64,000 nucleotides of DNA from Brevibacillus composti (lineage in GTDB: Bacteria > Bacillota > Bacilli > Brevibacillales > Brevibacillaceae). Below are positions 63,559-64,000 of the stretch, piece by piece. Below the pieces are notes generated by a model, which saw only the letters and a list, made by a program, of their open reading frames with translations, did not search any database and was not told the origin of the DNA. Each line of letters opens with the position of its first letter. Position 1 is the stretch's first letter. The stretch covers positions 1,709,501-1,773,500 of the forward strand of contig NZ_CP066308.1 of NCBI RefSeq assembly GCF_016406105.1, in the 5' to 3' direction. The position numbers were made by a program, and so were the translations under genes.

Positions 63559-64000
63559 ATGTCCATTGTAATCGTAACCGACAGCGCATCAGACATCGAT
63601 TCCGAGCTGCGCGAATCGCTCGGGATCGTCTCTGTCCCGCTGAAGGTGATGTTTGGTGACGAGACCTATACGGACGGCGTCACGATCACCTCTACCATGT
63701 TTTTTGAAAAGCTGAAGCAGACGGACGTACTGCCTACCACGTCACAACCGTCCCCGATTGATTTCGCGGAAGCGTACAAAGGGATCGTGGAGAAGCACGG
63801 CAGAGACGTGCAGATCATCGTCCTGACGCTGTCCGCAGCCCTCTCCGGCACGTATCAGTCGGCCGTGATCGCAAAATCGATGATGGAAGAAGAGCTGGAC
63901 ATTACCGTGATCGACACGCGCAAGGCTTCTTTTGTCTTTGGCATGCTCTGTGTCGAAGCGGCGCAGGCCGCGCGCGAGGGGAAAAGCAAGCAGCAGATTC
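63559..64000 (+). CDS. DegV/FakB family fatty-acid-binding protein (3' end outside window)
   Basis: The first 147 residues are visible. VIVTDSASDIDSEL and GIVSVPLKVMFGDETYTDGV are the DegV N-terminal signature, and PTTSQPSPIDFAEAY and LTLSAALSGTYQSA line the fatty-acid carboxylate site. AAGGGAG precedes the ATG. Adjacent to fakA, it probably delivers exogenous fatty acids for phosphorylation. B. subtilis has sdaAB at this place. Confidence 0.9.
   Translation, partial: MSIVIVTDSASDIDSELRESLGIVSVPLKVMFGDETYTDGVTITSTMFFEKLKQTDVLPTTSQPSPIDFAEAYKGIVEKHGRDVQIIVLTLSAALSGTYQSAVIAKSMMEEELDITVIDTRKASFVFGMLCVEAAQAAREGKSKQQI

Overview
The window is about 64 kb of a moderately GC-rich chromosome from a spore-forming Firmicute. 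The best guess is Brevibacillus or another Paenibacillaceae member. The main evidence is the core block yloA(rqcH)-yicC-remA-gmk-rpoZ-coaBC-priA-def-fmt-rsmB-rlmN-prpC-prkC-rsgA-rpe-spoVM-rpmB-yloU-yloV, which follows the Bacillus subtilis order and includes a readable SpoVM peptide. S-box SAM riboswitches, CcdC, YndM, YjzC, DUF309 and DegV proteins fit the same assignment. Genus is inferred from gene content and order; no database search was possible.

Layout. (1) 1-7.7 kb: a PucR-type regulator (cut by the window edge), then a tight operon of an M20 carbamoyl-amino-acid hydrolase, a PyrK-like FeS flavoprotein, a PyrD class 1B-like dehydrogenase and a dihydroorotase/allantoinase-type cyclic amidohydrolase. 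A nitroreductase and a cytosolic CapA-like protein follow. Together these could degrade orotate or another pyrimidine to an amino acid. (2) 7.8-11.3 kb: a TetR repressor divergent from a kynU-kynB-kynA-like tryptophan catabolic operon, with a palindrome on the operon promoter. (3) 11.3-14 kb, minus strand: an orphan PotD-type lipoprotein and a saccharopine/carboxynorspermidine dehydrogenase-like enzyme, preceded by two unannotated mini-ORFs. (4) 14.4-23.5 kb: a second TetR heading an operon of acyl-CoA ligase, MaoC hydratase, KAS III-like condensing enzyme, a complete LIV-type ABC transporter and an alpha/beta hydrolase. (5) 23.6-28.8 kb: two SAM riboswitches in tandem ahead of hom, then glpK and glpD.

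(6) 28.8-40.5 kb: accessory and lineage genes. These are a glyoxalase-like protein, CcdC, an ISLre2-type insertion sequence, an MFS exporter, a CPBP protease, a divergent Tpt1/KptA-like protein, DUF309, a sigma-1.1-like acidic protein, a YjzC-like microprotein, a GntR regulator, a Cys/Tyr/Lys-rich probable coat protein, a CoA-transferase with a PaaG-like isomerase, a probable 6S-like RNA, a Q/N-rich protein and YndM. (7) 40.5-64 kb: the conserved housekeeping block. Inserted into it are an RDD membrane protein, a polar amino acid ABC transporter and ThiT. The block ends in fakA(yloV) followed directly by a degV/fakB homologue, which runs off the window.

The most distinctive items are the candidate orotate-degradation operon, the transporter/acyl-CoA composite operon with an altered KAS III triad, the tandem S-boxes, the divergent TDO-like and KptA-like proteins, the mini-ORFs upstream of the saccharopine-type gene, and the 6S-like RNA.
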